A stretch of 64,000 nt of DNA. It comes from Xanthomonas sacchari. GTDB lineage: Bacteria > Pseudomonadota > Gammaproteobacteria > Xanthomonadales > Xanthomonadaceae. The translations under genes and the position numbers were made by a program. Shown here one piece after another: positions 8,283 to 17,883 of this stretch (its first letter is position 1; each line of letters starts with the position of its first letter). The notes under the pieces were generated by a model that ran no database searches, was not told the DNA's origin, and saw only the letters and a program-made list of their open reading frames with translations. The stretch is taken from positions 1,965,001 through 2,029,000 of the forward strand of contig NZ_CP100647.1 of assembly GCF_024266585.1 (NCBI RefSeq), written 5' to 3'.

Positions 8283-10097
8283 CTACTTGATCGGCTCGTC
8301 CAGCATCAGCTCGCGCACGAACCGCACCGGCGGCGCGCCGTAGGACAGCACCTGGTCGTGGTAGGCCTTGAGGTTGAACTTGTCGCCGAGCTTGTCCTGC
8401 ATCGCCTTGCGCAGGTCCAGGTGCTCCTGCACGCCGACGAAGTAGGTCGGCAACTGCGCCGAGGTCAGCTGCGCGCGCACCCACTTGCCCTCGGCCTCGC
8501 TCTGCTGCTGGAAGGCGTCGTGGATCATCAGGTGCAGCGCCTGTTGCTTGCTCCAGCCGTCCACGTGCACGCCCTGGTCGAGCAGCGCATTGGCGATGCT
8601 GCGCAGGTAGAACTTCAGTTGCACCAGGTGGAACAGCGGATCGTTGTCCAGGTAGCCCTGCTCCTGCATCATCCGTTCGGTGTACACCGCCCAGCCCTCG
8701 GCGAACACGCCCGAGCGCAGCACGCCGCGCAGCGTGGAGGGGAACTTGGCCGAGTGCCAGCCTTCCACGTAATGCCCGGGCACGCCCTCGTGGATGCTCA
8801 GCAGATGGATCATGCGGCTGTTGTATTCGCGCAGGAACGAGTCGGCCTGCTGCGCGGTCCAGTCGTCGGGGATCGGCGACACCGCGTAGAAGGTCTTCAG
8901 GTTCTTGTCGAGCGGGCCGGGCGAGTCGCAGTACGCCACCGCCACGCCGCGCTGGAATTCGGGCATCAGGATGATGTCCACCGGCGCGTCGGGCAGGGTC
9001 ACCAGGTCCTTCTTGCGCACGAAGGCGGTGGCGTCGGCCAGCGAGGCCTTGGCGGCCTCGACCACCTTGTCGCGCGCCGGATGCTGCGCGTAGGCCAGCT
9101 CCAGCGCCGCTTCGATCGCCTTCTGCTGCTGTTCGTCGCTGGGCGCATCGACCAGGGCCGGCGCGCCGGGCTTGTCCTTGAGCACGGTGCGGGCGATGCC
9201 GTACATGTCCTGGCGCACGCGCTTGAGTTCGGCTTCGGCGCGCTGCTTGATGTCGGCGCGCGACAGCGAGGAGTTGAGCGCGAACTTCAGCTTCTGGTCG
9301 TACTTTTCCGCGCCCAGGCGGAAGTCGCCCTTGGCGTTGGGCACCAGGGTCTGGTCCAGCCAGGTCTGCTGCTCGGCCACGGCCTTCTTCAGGCCCTCGA
9401 TCGCCGCCTGCAGACGCTGCGCGTCGGCCTGCGGCAGTTCCTGGACATGCGGGACGATGAAGCTGTCGACGATGCTGAGGATGCCGCGGTTCTGCTTGGC
9501 CACGGTCTTGGCGCTGATCTCCGACACGCGCGCCGGGTCCAGGTTGGCGCGCGCCTGCGCGAACAGCGCCGGGATCTTCTCCATGCGCGCGGTGGCCGAT
9601 TTCAGCCGCTCCGGCAGCGGCGCGAACTCGCGCGCCATCAGCCCGTAGATCGCGCCGCCGGCCAGTCCGTTGTAGACCTGCGGATCGGTCGCCCAGCCCT
9701 GCGCCACCTCGCTGTTCCAGATGTCCGACTGCAACTGGTTGCGCAGGATCGCCGCGTCCACCTGGTTCTCGCGCGAGAGCTTGCTCACGTCGAGCTTGTC
9801 CAGCTCCGCCAGCAACTGCTTGCTCGCGTCCAGGCTCTTCTGCCGTCCGGCCGCGCTGAGGTCGTCCAGTTCGCTGTCGTAGCGGTGGTCGCCGGTCTGG
9901 GTGGCGCTGACCGGAGACAGCTGCATCCAGGTGTCCACCGCGCGCTTGGACAGCGCGGCGAAGCTGGCGTCGGCCGCCGCATCGGATGCCGTCGCGGCCT
10001 TGGCGGGCGCGTTGCTGGCGGCGGGCGCGTCGGCAGGTTGCTGCTGGCAGCCGGCGAGGGCGGCGAGCAGGGCGGCGGCGAGCAGGTGCTGGCGCAT
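8283..10097 (-). CDS. DUF885-family lipoprotein, putative metal-dependent peptidase
   Basis: A 604-residue exported lipoprotein. The signal ends in the lipobox LAALAGC (Cys near 16), followed by an Ala-rich linker and a long helical domain typical of DUF885. The hallmark is HEGVPGHY at about 436-443, resembling an HExxxH-type zinc site, with a downstream Glu in VFAEGWAVYTERMM that could be the third ligand. Family members are thought to be periplasmic peptidases, but the substrate is not established. Monocistronic by context. The start ATG follows directly from the lipobox position. Confidence 0.85.
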   Translation of the reverse strand: MRQHLLAAALLAALAGCQQQPADAPAASNAPAKAATASDAAADASFAALSKRAVDTWMQLSPVSATQTGDHRYDSELDDLSAAGRQKSLDASKQLLAELDKLDVSKLSRENQVDAAILRNQLQSDIWNSEVAQGWATDPQVYNGLAGGAIYGLMAREFAPLPERLKSATARMEKIPALFAQARANLDPARVSEISAKTVAKQNRGILSIVDSFIVPHVQELPQADAQRLQAAIEGLKKAVAEQQTWLDQTLVPNAKGDFRLGAEKYDQKLKFALNSSLSRADIKQRAEAELKRVRQDMYGIARTVLKDKPGAPALVDAPSDEQQQKAIEAALELAYAQHPARDKVVEAAKASLADATAFVRKKDLVTLPDAPVDIILMPEFQRGVAVAYCDSPGPLDKNLKTFYAVSPIPDDWTAQQADSFLREYNSRMIHLLSIHEGVPGHYVEGWHSAKFPSTLRGVLRSGVFAEGWAVYTERMMQEQGYLDNDPLFHLVQLKFYLRSIANALLDQGVHVDGWSKQQALHLMIHDAFQQQSEAEGKWVRAQLTSAQLPTYFVGVQEHLDLRKAMQDKLGDKFNLKAYHDQVLSYGAPPVRFVRELMLDEPIK

Positions 10098-10202
10098 CGG
10101 GATTCCTGGAGTGGGTCGATCCGCCAGGGTAGCGCCGCCGCGGCTGCCGGCGCCCCTGCCATTGGATTACCCTTGCGGTTTTTGCCACCCGGGAGCTGCA
10201 CA

Positions 10203-11231
10203 ATGCAGGACAACGGACGTCGCCACCGCGACCCTGTCGCGTTCGATTTCGCGTTCGATCCGAAGGCCGCCACCGCGGCGGTCGCGATTAACGCTGCACT
10301 GCCTGCCGCCGCCGCAGGGCGCGCCGTGCCCGCTGGCGCGGCACGCAGTCTGTTGCCTGCGCGCCGGCGCTGGCGTCGTTGGGGCGCTTCGCTGGCGCTG
10401 CTGGCGTCGCTCGCGGCCTGCAGCCGCGGCGGCGAGAGCGCTGCGTTGCCGGCCGCCGATCGCTATTCCGCCGATGCTGCCAGTAGCGCCGCCAGTGCGG
10501 CGGAGGCCGCGGTGCAGGCGGCGGACGCGGTCGTCGCGGCGCCCCCGCCGAGTGGCGACGGACGCGTCATGCCGTCCCTGGCCTACGAGCACGAGGTCAG
10601 CGTGGCGCTGCCGGCGGCGCAGATTCCCGCACGGCTCAAGCAACTGCAGGACGGCTGCCTGAAAGCCAGTTTCGGCGCCTGCACGGTGTTGCAGGTCGAA
10701 CAGCGCGGCGGCGAGCGGCCGCGCGGCGAACTCAGCGTGCGGATCGCGCCGGCCGGGGTCGAGCCGTTGATCGCGCAGGCGGGCCAGGACGGCCAGATCG
10801 AAAGCCGCACCACCCATGCCGAGGATCTGGCGCAGGCGGTGCAGGACAACGACGCGCAACGCCAGCGGCTGCAGGCCGAGCAGCGGCGCCTGCAGGAGTT
10901 CCAGCAACGTCGCGATCTCAGCGTGGCCGACATGATCGCGCTGTCGGAGAAGCTGGCCGCCGTGGAGACGCAGTTGCTCGCCACCAGCCAGGAAGCCGCG
11001 CAGCAGCGCCGGCGCCTGGATACGCAGCGGGTGACGCTGACCTTCGCCGCGCCGACCGCCGAGCGTAGCCGCAGCGACATCGGCGATGCGCTGCGCGACA
11101 GTGGCGAAATCTTCGCCGGCTCGATCGCCTGGGCGATTCGCGCGGTGGTCGGCCTGGCGCCGTTCGCGTTGCTCGGCTACGTGCTGTGGCGGCTGATCGC
11201 CTGGCGCCGACGGCGGCGGCGCTCGGCCTAG
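10203..11231 (+). CDS. DUF4349-domain lipoprotein with C-terminal membrane anchor
   Basis: Reads as a 342-residue protein, but the first 60 or so residues are low-complexity and precede a signal sequence (SLALLASLAACS) with lipobox LAAC. The true start may therefore be a downstream GTG near 10327. After an Ala-rich linker comes a DUF4349 domain with a central coiled coil (HAEDLAQAVQDNDAQRQRLQ onwards, about residues 215-280), then a hydrophobic segment VVGLAPFALLGYVLWRLIAW and a basic tail. Divergent from the DUF885 gene with 105 bases between. Function unknown. Confidence 0.75.
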   Translation: MQDNGRRHRDPVAFDFAFDPKAATAAVAINAALPAAAAGRAVPAGAARSLLPARRRWRRWGASLALLASLAACSRGGESAALPAADRYSADAASSAASAAEAAVQAADAVVAAPPPSGDGRVMPSLAYEHEVSVALPAAQIPARLKQLQDGCLKASFGACTVLQVEQRGGERPRGELSVRIAPAGVEPLIAQAGQDGQIESRTTHAEDLAQAVQDNDAQRQRLQAEQRRLQEFQQRRDLSVADMIALSEKLAAVETQLLATSQEAAQQRRRLDTQRVTLTFAAPTAERSRSDIGDALRDSGEIFAGSIAWAIRAVVGLAPFALLGYVLWRLIAWRRRRRRSA

Positions 11232-11354
11232 GAGCCAGCGCTGTTCCCGTCCGATGGGCGTGGGCGGGAATGGGGGCGGGCGATGCCAGGGCAAGGTGCC
11301 GCAGCATCGTGCTCGCTAATTGCGCCGCCCCTGCCGTGGGCTGTCATTGGTCCC

Positions 11355-11382
11355 GGGTCGCGGCTGAAGCCGCTCCTACGGG
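11355..11382. repeat. REP-like palindrome, copy 1
   Basis: GGGTCGCGGCTGAAGCCGCT followed by CCTACGGG. The core GCGGCTgaAGCCGC forms a short hairpin. This is the type of extragenic palindrome scattered through xanthomonad and pseudomonad chromosomes. Confidence 0.6.
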
Positions 11383-11453
11383 TATGGCTGGCGATGCCGG
11401 CACCGGTGTCGCTGCCGCTGCGTCGCGCAGTGATGGCGCGGTCGGGCGCTGAG

Positions 11454-11478
11454 GCGCGGCTGACGCCGCTCCCATGCG
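11454..11478. repeat. REP-like palindrome, copy 2
   Basis: GCGCGGCTGACGCCGCTCCC followed by ATGCG: a diverged second copy, same orientation as the element 75 bases upstream. The two copies fill most of the 310-base gap between the DUF4349 gene and the next minus-strand gene, in which I see nothing else. Confidence 0.5.
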
Positions 11479-11542
11479 AGGAGGCAGGCCGTGCGTCCCG
11501 CGGGACGCTGCGCCCCACGGCGCAACGCCCCACAGGTCGGCC

Positions 11543-11836
11543 TCAGCCTTCGTCCTGTTCGAACTCCACGACCACGTCCAGCTCGAACGCCAACGCTTCC
11601 ACTGCCTCGCGCACCTTCAGCGCGGTGGCGGCATTGCCGGCCTCCACTTCCACTTCGTGGGTCCCGGGTCCCTGGTCGTCGGGCAGGCCGGCGGAGCTGG
11701 AATCCTCGTCGTCCATGTGCGGCATCAGGTCGTCGATCTCCTCGACGTGTTCGATGCCCTCCAGGCTCGACAGCAGGTTGATGATGGCGCGGGCGTCGTC
11801 ATCGCTGCCGGTGATGCGGATGCGGAGCTGGGGCAT
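11543..11836 (-). CDS. Small acidic protein of unknown function
   Basis: A 97-residue, strongly acidic protein starting MPQLRIRITGSDDDARAIIN. It has a central Asp/Ser-rich linker (MPHMDDEDSSSAGLPDD) and two alpha/beta halves, LRIRITGSDDDARAIINLLS and ALKVREAVEALAFELDVVVE, which could form a small ferredoxin-like fold. No family recognised. The ATG is preceded by AGAGGAAGG within 12 bases, a plausible ribosome binding site. The composition looks like a genuine protein rather than a shadow frame. Confidence 0.65.
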   Translation of the reverse strand: MPQLRIRITGSDDDARAIINLLSSLEGIEHVEEIDDLMPHMDDEDSSSAGLPDDQGPGTHEVEVEAGNAATALKVREAVEALAFELDVVVEFEQDEG

Positions 11837-11902
11837 GTGCCTTCCTCTTAGGGGGAAGGCGCAGGCTAGGCAGGCATCGGCTAAGGCGGGGTGATGACGC
11901 GC

Positions 11903-12166
11903 TCAGCGCAGCGGCACGACCGCGTCCGGGCCGGCATGCTCGGCCACCGGCAGCAGCAGCGCCTCGGCGGCCGCACGCAGCAGCGTCGGCGCGATGTAGC
12001 GGCGGTGCGCGGCGGCGATCAGCGCCATGTACAGGTGCCCGAAGCGATTGCGGCAGGCCACCCGCGTTTCCAGGCTCAGCTCGGCGCTGCCGTCGTCGCG
12101 CAGCGTCATGCCGACGCAACTGCGGAACGCCAGGTGGCGATCGTCGGCGCCGAGCAGCACCTGCAC
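11903..12166 (-). CDS. Short DUF2867-like protein
   Basis: An 87-residue frame that begins at a GTG. The start of the product, VLLGADDRHLAFRSCVGMTL, and the segment VACRNRFGHLYMALIAAAHRRY resemble the core of DUF2867 proteins, which are usually longer. The frame is also open upstream into the end of the LysR gene, so the real start is uncertain and it may be an N-terminally shortened member. It lies 73 bases downstream of the LysR stop, same strand. Function unknown. Confidence 0.5.
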   Translation of the reverse strand: MQVLLGADDRHLAFRSCVGMTLRDDGSAELSLETRVACRNRFGHLYMALIAAAHRRYIAPTLLRAAAEALLLPVAEHAGPDAVVPLR

Positions 12167-12239
12167 GCGTCGCGCCTGCGCCGCGTGGGCCTGCGCCAGC
12201 GTCGTTCCTGCAGTGCGCGCTGCGCAATCCTTCGGAACC

Positions 12240-13181
12240 CTAGCGCGCGGTCGGCGGCAACCCCAGCAATTCGGCCGGCAAGGCCGGCATCGGCGTGCGT
12301 TCGTCCGGCGCCTCGCGCTTGAGCCAGTCGATGAAGTGGCTGGCGGCCGGGCTGAGCAGGCGGTGGGTGGGATGCACGATGTAGTAGGAATAGCGCGCGG
12401 TCAGCGCCGGGCCGGGCAGGCGCACCAGTTCGTAGCGCTGCAGGTAGGGCTGGGCGATGTGCTTGCGCGCCAGCACCGCGCCCACGCCGTACACCGCCGC
12501 ACGCAGCGCATCGGTGCTGTCGTTGAAAGTGTGCATCGGCGGCAGCGCCACGCCGCGCACGCCGGCGGCGCGGAACCAGTCGCGCCAGCCCTGCGGCGAC
12601 ATGTCGGTGAGCAGTTGCAACTGCGCGATCTGCTCCGGGCGGCGCAGCGTCGCCAGTTGCGGCAGGGCCGGCGAGGCGACCGGGAACAGTTCGTCGTCCA
12701 TCAGGTGGTGCGAGGTCAGTCCCGGCCAGTCGCCCTGGCCGTAGCGGATGCCCAGCTCCGGGCCGCCTTCTTCGAAGCGCGAGAACGCCGAGTCGGTCTG
12801 GATCTCCAGGCGCACGTGCGGATAAGCCTGGCAGAAGCGTGGCAGGCGCGGCAGCAGCCAGCAGTACGAGAGCGAGCGCAGCGTGGTGATGCGCAGCGGC
12901 GCGGTGTCGGCTTGCGGGTGCAGGTTGCCGGCCACCGCGGCGATATCGGCGAGCGCGGCGCTGGCCGCGTCGGCCAGTTGCCGGCCCTCGGCGGTCAGCT
13001 TGACCCCGCGCGCGTGGCGCTGGAACAGCGTGGCGCCGAGCAGCGCTTCCAGACGCCGCACGTGGTGGCTGACCGCGCTGGCGGTGAGATGCAGTTCCTC
13101 CGCGGCATGGGCGAAGTTCTGGTGGCGGGCCGCGGCGGCGAAGACGCCGAGCGCGGGCAGCAGGGACGGGCGCAGTTGCAC
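12240..13181 (-). CDS. LysR-family transcriptional regulator (GcvA-like)
   Basis: A regulator with an N-terminal winged helix-turn-helix (FAHAAEELHLTASAVSHHVR) and a periplasmic-binding-protein-like effector domain containing ELGIRYGQGDWPG. I chose the GTG at 13181, which gives 313 residues and begins VQLRPSLLPALGVF, the usual LysR beginning. An in-frame ATG at 13274 would add 31 residues without homology. The long upstream extension to 13475 overlaps the divergent transporter gene and is rejected. LysR proteins commonly control the divergent neighbour, here an EamA exporter. Confidence 0.85.
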   Translation of the reverse strand: MQLRPSLLPALGVFAAAARHQNFAHAAEELHLTASAVSHHVRRLEALLGATLFQRHARGVKLTAEGRQLADAASAALADIAAVAGNLHPQADTAPLRITTLRSLSYCWLLPRLPRFCQAYPHVRLEIQTDSAFSRFEEGGPELGIRYGQGDWPGLTSHHLMDDELFPVASPALPQLATLRRPEQIAQLQLLTDMSPQGWRDWFRAAGVRGVALPPMHTFNDSTDALRAAVYGVGAVLARKHIAQPYLQRYELVRLPGPALTARYSYYIVHPTHRLLSPAASHFIDWLKREAPDERTPMPALPAELLGLPPTAR

Positions 13182-13399
13182 GGTCAGACACGCGGCAGAT
13201 TTGTGGCTCGCGACGATACTACGCGCTTGTCGGCCCCTGTGATGCGGGGCGATGCTGGCAGCCGAACACGACATGCGCGGCGGGCAGGCGCGATGCGGGG
13301 TGTGGCGCGACCGCGCCGCCACGCATCCGCAGCCGGCAGCGGATGCGTGGCGTCGCATGAGCGTTGCGGCGCGTTTCCGGTCGACCGCGAGCCTCCTCC

Positions 13400-14323
13400 A
13401 TGCCCACTTCCGAACCCTCCCTGCAGCCGGCCATCTCCGCCCCTCCTGCGTCCACACCCGACCGCGCTGCGACACGCGACTGGCGCACGCCGCTGGAACT
13501 GGGCTTCCTCGGCGTCGTCTGGGGCTGCTCGTTCCTGTTCATGCGCGTGGCCGCGCCGCAGTTCGGCGCCTATGCGCTGGTGGAACTGCGCCTGGCGCTG
13601 GGCGCGACGGTGCTGCTGCCGTTCCTGTGGCTGGCGCGGGCGCGCTTCCCGCTGCGGCGCTGGCCGACCCTGGCGGCGATCGGCGTGCTCAACTCCGCCT
13701 TGCCGTTCCTGCTGTTCGCGTGGGGCGCGCAGCATGCGCCGGCGGCGATCGGCGCGATCTGCAATGCGATGACGGTGCTGTTCACCGCGCTGATCGCGTT
13801 CCTGTTCTTCGGCGAGCGGATCGGTTCCCGTCGCGCGCTGGCCTTGCTGGTGGGCTTCGTCGGCGTGCTGGTGCTGGCCACCGGCAAGTCGGCTGGGCTC
13901 AGCGTCGGTCCGTCGGCCTTCGCCGGCGCCACCGCGTCGCTGCTGTACGGCATCGGCTACAACCTGGTGAAGCGGCACATGGGCGACCTGCCGCCGGCCG
14001 CGTCGGCGGCGGCCACGCTGGGCTGCAGCGCGCTGCTGCTGGCGCCGCTGGCGTGGACGCATTGGCCGACCGCACCGGTGCCGGCGCTGGCCTGGGCCTG
14101 CGCGGGCGGCCTGGGCGTGGTCTGCACCGGCCTGGCCTACCTGATGTACTACCGGCTGATCCAGCGCATCGGCCCGGCCCGCGCCTCGACCGTGACCTAC
14201 CTGATCCCGGTGTTCGGCGCGCTGCTGGCCTGGTGGTTCCTGGGCGAGCCGCTGACCTGGACCATGTTGCTGGCCGGTGCGCTGATCCTGGGCAGCGTGG
14301 CCTTCAGCCAGCGCGCGCGGTAG
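13400..14323 (+). CDS. EamA/DMT-family inner-membrane transporter
   Basis: A 307-residue drug/metabolite-type transporter with ten predicted transmembrane segments in two EamA repeats. The first repeat covers about residues 28-155 (VVWGCSFLFMRVAAPQFGAY, PAAIGAICNAMTVLFTALIA) and the second about 165-300 (GATASLLYGIGYNLVKR, ARASTVTYLIPVFGALLAWW). Start ATG at 13400 is preferred; a further 12 in-frame codons are possible up to 13364. Divergent from the LysR regulator. Such proteins export amino acids or other small metabolites, but the substrate cannot be inferred. Confidence 0.85.
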   Translation: MPTSEPSLQPAISAPPASTPDRAATRDWRTPLELGFLGVVWGCSFLFMRVAAPQFGAYALVELRLALGATVLLPFLWLARARFPLRRWPTLAAIGVLNSALPFLLFAWGAQHAPAAIGAICNAMTVLFTALIAFLFFGERIGSRRALALLVGFVGVLVLATGKSAGLSVGPSAFAGATASLLYGIGYNLVKRHMGDLPPAASAAATLGCSALLLAPLAWTHWPTAPVPALAWACAGGLGVVCTGLAYLMYYRLIQRIGPARASTVTYLIPVFGALLAWWFLGEPLTWTMLLAGALILGSVAFSQRAR

Positions 14324-14539
14324 GCGGTAGAGCGTGTCATCCATGCGCTAGCAACATCGCGTGTTGGATTCGGCCTGCCAGCCGCCGCGTGGCGGCATCG
14401 GAACACCACCACCCGTACCAGGACGCGGCGGCCGAGCCGCAGGTGGCAGGCGTGGGTGAGGATGCCGGATACTGGCGCGCTCGCGTGGTGCCGCCGCAAC
14501 CGCGGCATGGCACGATCACTTGGCCTGGAGGACGACGCA

Positions 14540-15052
14540 ATGACTGATTCCCTGCTCGCATCGCAGTTCGCTTTCAAGGCGTGGGCCAACGCCGAGATGC
14601 TGCAGGCGCTGGCGCAGATCGATGCGGCCGCGTATCCGGCGCAGCGACAGCGTGCGATCCGGCTGTTGAACCACACCTACGTGGTGGACCGGATCTTCGC
14701 CGCGCACCTGGAGGGCGGCACGCATGCATTCACCGCGAGCAACACGCCGCAGACGCCGGAACTGGAGGCGCTGGGCGCGGACGTGACCGAATCGGACCGA
14801 TGGTATGCCGATTACGTCGTCCGGCTCGACGCGCCCGCCTTGCAGCAGACGCTGGCGTTCCGTTTCACCGATGGCGACGCCGGCCGCATGAGCCGGCAGG
14901 AAATGCTGTTCCACGTGCTCGCGCATGGCGCCTTCCACCGCGGCAACATCGCCATGCTGCTGACCGAGTGCGCCGTGGAGCAGCCGCGCGAACTGTTCAC
15001 CCGTTTCCTGCACGTGCAGCAGCCGCAGCGGCGCAGCGTCGGCGGCGCCTGA
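14540..15052 (+). CDS. DinB-family metal-binding protein
   Basis: A 170-residue four-helix bundle protein of the DinB/YfiT type. The metal-site histidines appear in NHTYVVDRIFAAHL and HVLAHGAFHRGNIAMLL, the standard DinB pattern. The ATG at 14540 is supported by GGAGG 10 bases upstream, so the longer frame from 14456 is rejected. Many such proteins are thiol S-transferases, but the cofactor and substrate here are unknown. It converges on the cyclophilin gene with a 30-base gap. Confidence 0.8.
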   Translation: MTDSLLASQFAFKAWANAEMLQALAQIDAAAYPAQRQRAIRLLNHTYVVDRIFAAHLEGGTHAFTASNTPQTPELEALGADVTESDRWYADYVVRLDAPALQQTLAFRFTDGDAGRMSRQEMLFHVLAHGAFHRGNIAMLLTECAVEQPRELFTRFLHVQQPQRRSVGGA

Positions 15053-15082
15053 GCGCGCGCCGTCCGGCGCGCGCATGACGCG

Positions 15083-16003
15083 TCACTTCGGCGGTGTACG
15101 CACCGGCAGCGGCACGTTGCACAGGTCGATGTGGCCGGCCGGGCGCTTGTAGAACGCATCGCGGCGGTTGCGCCGCGCCTCGACCACCTCGCGGAAGGTC
15201 AGCGTATCCGTGCGCAGCAATTGCAGCGGCGTGCGTTCGGCGTCCGGCACGTCGCTGGCCAGGCGGATCGCGCGGATCGGCGTGCGTTGCTCGGGTTTCT
15301 CGTAGAAGCCCATCGGGTCCGGCCCGCGCGGGATCACGCTGAGCAGTTCCATGCCCTTGACCACGCGGCCGACCACGGTGATGTTGCGGTCCAGTTGCCG
15401 CGGCGATTGCCCGGTGACCACGTACAGTTCGGCGCCGATGCTGCTGTCCTCGTCGTTGTTGCGGCCGGCGCCGAGCGTGCCGTAGCAGTGCGCCAGCCAG
15501 GCGGTGCCGGCCTTGGGATCGCGCGCCACCGGAAAGCCGTCGACGAAGCCCACCTGCGGCGCCCAGCCGTCGCGGTCGGGCAGCGGCTGGAACGCCAGGC
15601 CCGCGGCCGGGCGCTGGAATTCGGCGGGCAGGTGGGTCTTGGCGCTGCCCAGCGACTTGGCCTTGCCCGGCTCCTCGCCGTCGGGGTCGCCGAACTGCAC
15701 CACGAAATTGTCCTGCGAGCGGTAGATGCTCAGGCCATCCCAGAAATGTTCGTGGGCCAGGGTGCGGATGTTGCCGACGTGCTGCGGCGCGAACGCCGGC
15801 GCCAGTTCGATGACGACGCGGCCGGCGTCCAGGTCCAGGTAGAGCGTGTTGGCCGGATCCAGCGTGCGCCAGTCGCTGGGCTTGGAGGCGTCCAGGATCT
15901 GTTGCGGGCTGCGGTACGGCGTCGCCGGCGGCGGCGGTGCCGCAGACGCGGCGGAGGCGGACAGGGACAGCGCGAGGGCGAGCAGGGAAGTGCGCAGCGG
16001 CAT
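15083..16003 (-). CDS. Periplasmic cyclophilin-type peptidyl-prolyl isomerase
   Basis: A 306-residue exported protein with signal peptide [21 protein letters not shown]. The cyclophilin fold is visible in [20 protein letters not shown], the catalytic-region match [20 protein letters not shown] (Phe/Gln of the active site) and [20 protein letters not shown]. It is longer than minimal cyclophilins because of an N-terminal segment with [10 protein letters not shown] and a C-terminal tail after RAIRLASD. It probably assists folding of envelope proteins. It lies 101 bases downstream of the candidate T4SS effector gene on the same strand, but nothing suggests an immunity role. Confidence 0.85.
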   Translation of the reverse strand: MPLRTSLLALALSLSASAASAAPPPPATPYRSPQQILDASKPSDWRTLDPANTLYLDLDAGRVVIELAPAFAPQHVGNIRTLAHEHFWDGLSIYRSQDNFVVQFGDPDGEEPGKAKSLGSAKTHLPAEFQRPAAGLAFQPLPDRDGWAPQVGFVDGFPVARDPKAGTAWLAHCYGTLGAGRNNDEDSSIGAELYVVTGQSPRQLDRNITVVGRVVKGMELLSVIPRGPDPMGFYEKPEQRTPIRAIRLASDVPDAERTPLQLLRTDTLTFREVVEARRNRRDAFYKRPAGHIDLCNVPLPVRTPPK

Positions 16004-16104
16004 GAGGACGGCCCGGTCGGTGAGCGTCCGATTCTCACCGAAGCGGTGGTCGCTGCCAATGCGCCGGCGGCACGGCGCGACCGCCGTGCCGCCGACCGTG
16101 CTGC

Positions 16105-17883
16105 TTACGACAGCGCGCGCCGCTGCGGTTCCTGCGCCTCCTGCAGCGGCGCCTGGCTCGGCGTCGGCGGCAGCGCGGCCAGTTGCCTGGCGCTTTCTGC
16201 GGCCGGGATGGTCGCCGCCTGCGCGGCGTCCACGTAGGCCACGCGCTTGTCGGCGGACAGCGGGTCGCCCTGTACCGCGAACACCCGCCCGTTGTCGTTG
16301 CGCAGCACGTGATCGACCTGGGTCAGCCCATCGCGCCGGGCCGCCAGCAGCAGGCTGCCGGCGACGTTGGCGTCGTAGGGGGTGAGCTTGCGCGCGATCG
16401 CCTCCTGCATCGCCTGTTGCTGCGGATCGGCGGTGGCGTGCGCATCGGGCGCAGTGCCCGTGCTCGGGGCGGAGCGCGCGGGCGCTGACGGGGATGGCTG
16501 GTCGGCGCGGTCGACCTGCGCGTCGATGCGCACCAACTCGCCGCCTGGGGTGCCGCCGGCGCTGCTGGCGACGCGGAACAGGCGCTCGCTCAGGCCGTAC
16601 TGGGAATTGCCCAGGTTTCGCGCCAGGCCGATCGCGAAGTCCTGCGGACTCTGCTTCTCATACTGTGCGGCCTCGTGCGCGGTCATCGGACTGGCTTGCG
16701 CGGCGCGCTGGTACTGCTGGCGCAGCGCGTCCATCTGCTGCTCGGAGAAACGCAGGGTGGCGTTCTGGCCGGCCGCGATCGGCGTATCGGCCGAGGCGGT
16801 GTCCTTGCCGGTGAGCGCGGCGTTGAGCAGTTGCGCCTGGTTGTGGTCGACCTTGTCGAAGGTGAACTGATAGCTGCGTTCGTCCACGCGCTCCTTGCCC
16901 GCGGGGTCGAACTGGCGGGTCAGGGTCATCGGCACGTTGCCGGCGTACTGCACCTTGCCGACCACGCTGTAGCTGCCGTCGGCATAGGTGGTGCGCACGT
17001 TCTCGCCAGTGTTGCGCTGGCCGCCCAGGTCGGCCTTGAACGGGCCCAGGCCGAGCTGGGCGCGGGTCTCCGAATTCATGGTCAGGCTTTCGACTTTCTG
17101 CACGCCGCCGACGCCGGGCGCATTGGCGGCGAGCCGGCCGCTGGCCAGGAAGTCGCGGTACGCGGCCTGGGCCTGCGGTTCACGCAGGTCGAAGGTGGCG
17201 GTGCGCATGGTCGCCTGGCCGAGCGCATCCTGCCGGCCCAGCATGGCCTGGGCAATGTCGGTCTTCAGCCCGACGGACTCCAGCCGTTCCACCGCCTGGG
17301 TCGGACCGACCGCGACGCGGACGCGATCGGCGTCCAGGCGCTGCACCGCATAGCTCATGCCGGCCGCGTCGGTGCGCTCGCTGGACGTGGCGAAGCCGCG
17401 GAATGCGGCCTCCATCGAGGTCTTGGCGAACACCTGGCCATCGAGCTTGACGCTGCCGCCAACCGGAATGGTGCCGGGATCGAAGGGATTCACCCGCGCA
17501 GCGGCGTCGGCCGTGGCCTCGCCGCGCAGCCGGACCTCGTAGCGGCCGCGCTCGCCGGTGGCCTGGGTCAGGCTGCCGTCGGCGGCCAGGCGCCCGGCCT
17601 TGAAGTCGCCCTGGATGCGATGGCCCTGGGTGAACTCCATCTCGACGTTGAACACGGTCTTGCCGTCTTCCTGCTTGCGGCCGGCGCCGACCTTGCCGGT
17701 GTGCACCGCCGCGTACTCCAGCGGGCCGTACTTGGCCTGTGCGGCCGTGCGGCTGTACTCGACCGAGCCCGAACCGGCCTCTGGATCGCGCTTGACCGGG
17801 CCGGTCGAGAACTGGTGGCCGGAACTGGCGAAGCTGGCGTCGGTGGCCTGGCCGGGTTCCGCGGGGGCGGGCGTCGGGCTCAT
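16105..17883 (-). CDS. Candidate X-T4SS effector with C-terminal XVIPCD-like domain
   Basis: A 592-residue cytosolic protein with no signal peptide. Its last ~110 residues (about 482-592) look like the Xanthomonas VirB7-interacting protein conserved domain: a Gln-rich run [15 protein letters not shown], then [20 protein letters not shown] (about 519-538), [20 protein letters not shown], and a Gln/Pro-rich end. That domain directs antibacterial effectors to the killing T4SS. The first 480 residues are a hydrophilic, beta-rich region (for example [20 protein letters not shown]) that I do not recognise, so no toxin activity is claimed. The ATG at 17883 has an excellent AGGAGG at 6-base spacing. 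No lipoprotein immunity gene of the usual X-Tfi type lies beside it. Confidence 0.75.
   Translation of the reverse strand: MSPTPAPAEPGQATDASFASSGHQFSTGPVKRDPEAGSGSVEYSRTAAQAKYGPLEYAAVHTGKVGAGRKQEDGKTVFNVEMEFTQGHRIQGDFKAGRLAADGSLTQATGERGRYEVRLRGEATADAAARVNPFDPGTIPVGGSVKLDGQVFAKTSMEAAFRGFATSSERTDAAGMSYAVQRLDADRVRVAVGPTQAVERLESVGLKTDIAQAMLGRQDALGQATMRTATFDLREPQAQAAYRDFLASGRLAANAPGVGGVQKVESLTMNSETRAQLGLGPFKADLGGQRNTGENVRTTYADGSYSVVGKVQYAGNVPMTLTRQFDPAGKERVDERSYQFTFDKVDHNQAQLLNAALTGKDTASADTPIAAGQNATLRFSEQQMDALRQQYQRAAQASPMTAHEAAQYEKQSPQDFAIGLARNLGNSQYGLSERLFRVASSAGGTPGGELVRIDAQVDRADQPSPSAPARSAPSTGTAPDAHATADPQQQAMQEAIARKLTPYDANVAGSLLLAARRDGLTQVDHVLRNDNGRVFAVQGDPLSADKRVAYVDAAQAATIPAAESARQLAALPPTPSQAPLQEAQEPQRRALS

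Noticed and set aside
8094-10202. Long N-terminal extension of the DUF4349 gene
   Set aside because: It runs antisense to the DUF885 gene; only the part from 10203 makes sense as a lipoprotein.
15083-16003. Cyclophilin as immunity protein for the candidate effector
   Set aside because: It has clear cyclophilin active-site segments and no lipobox; periplasmic folding is the simpler role.
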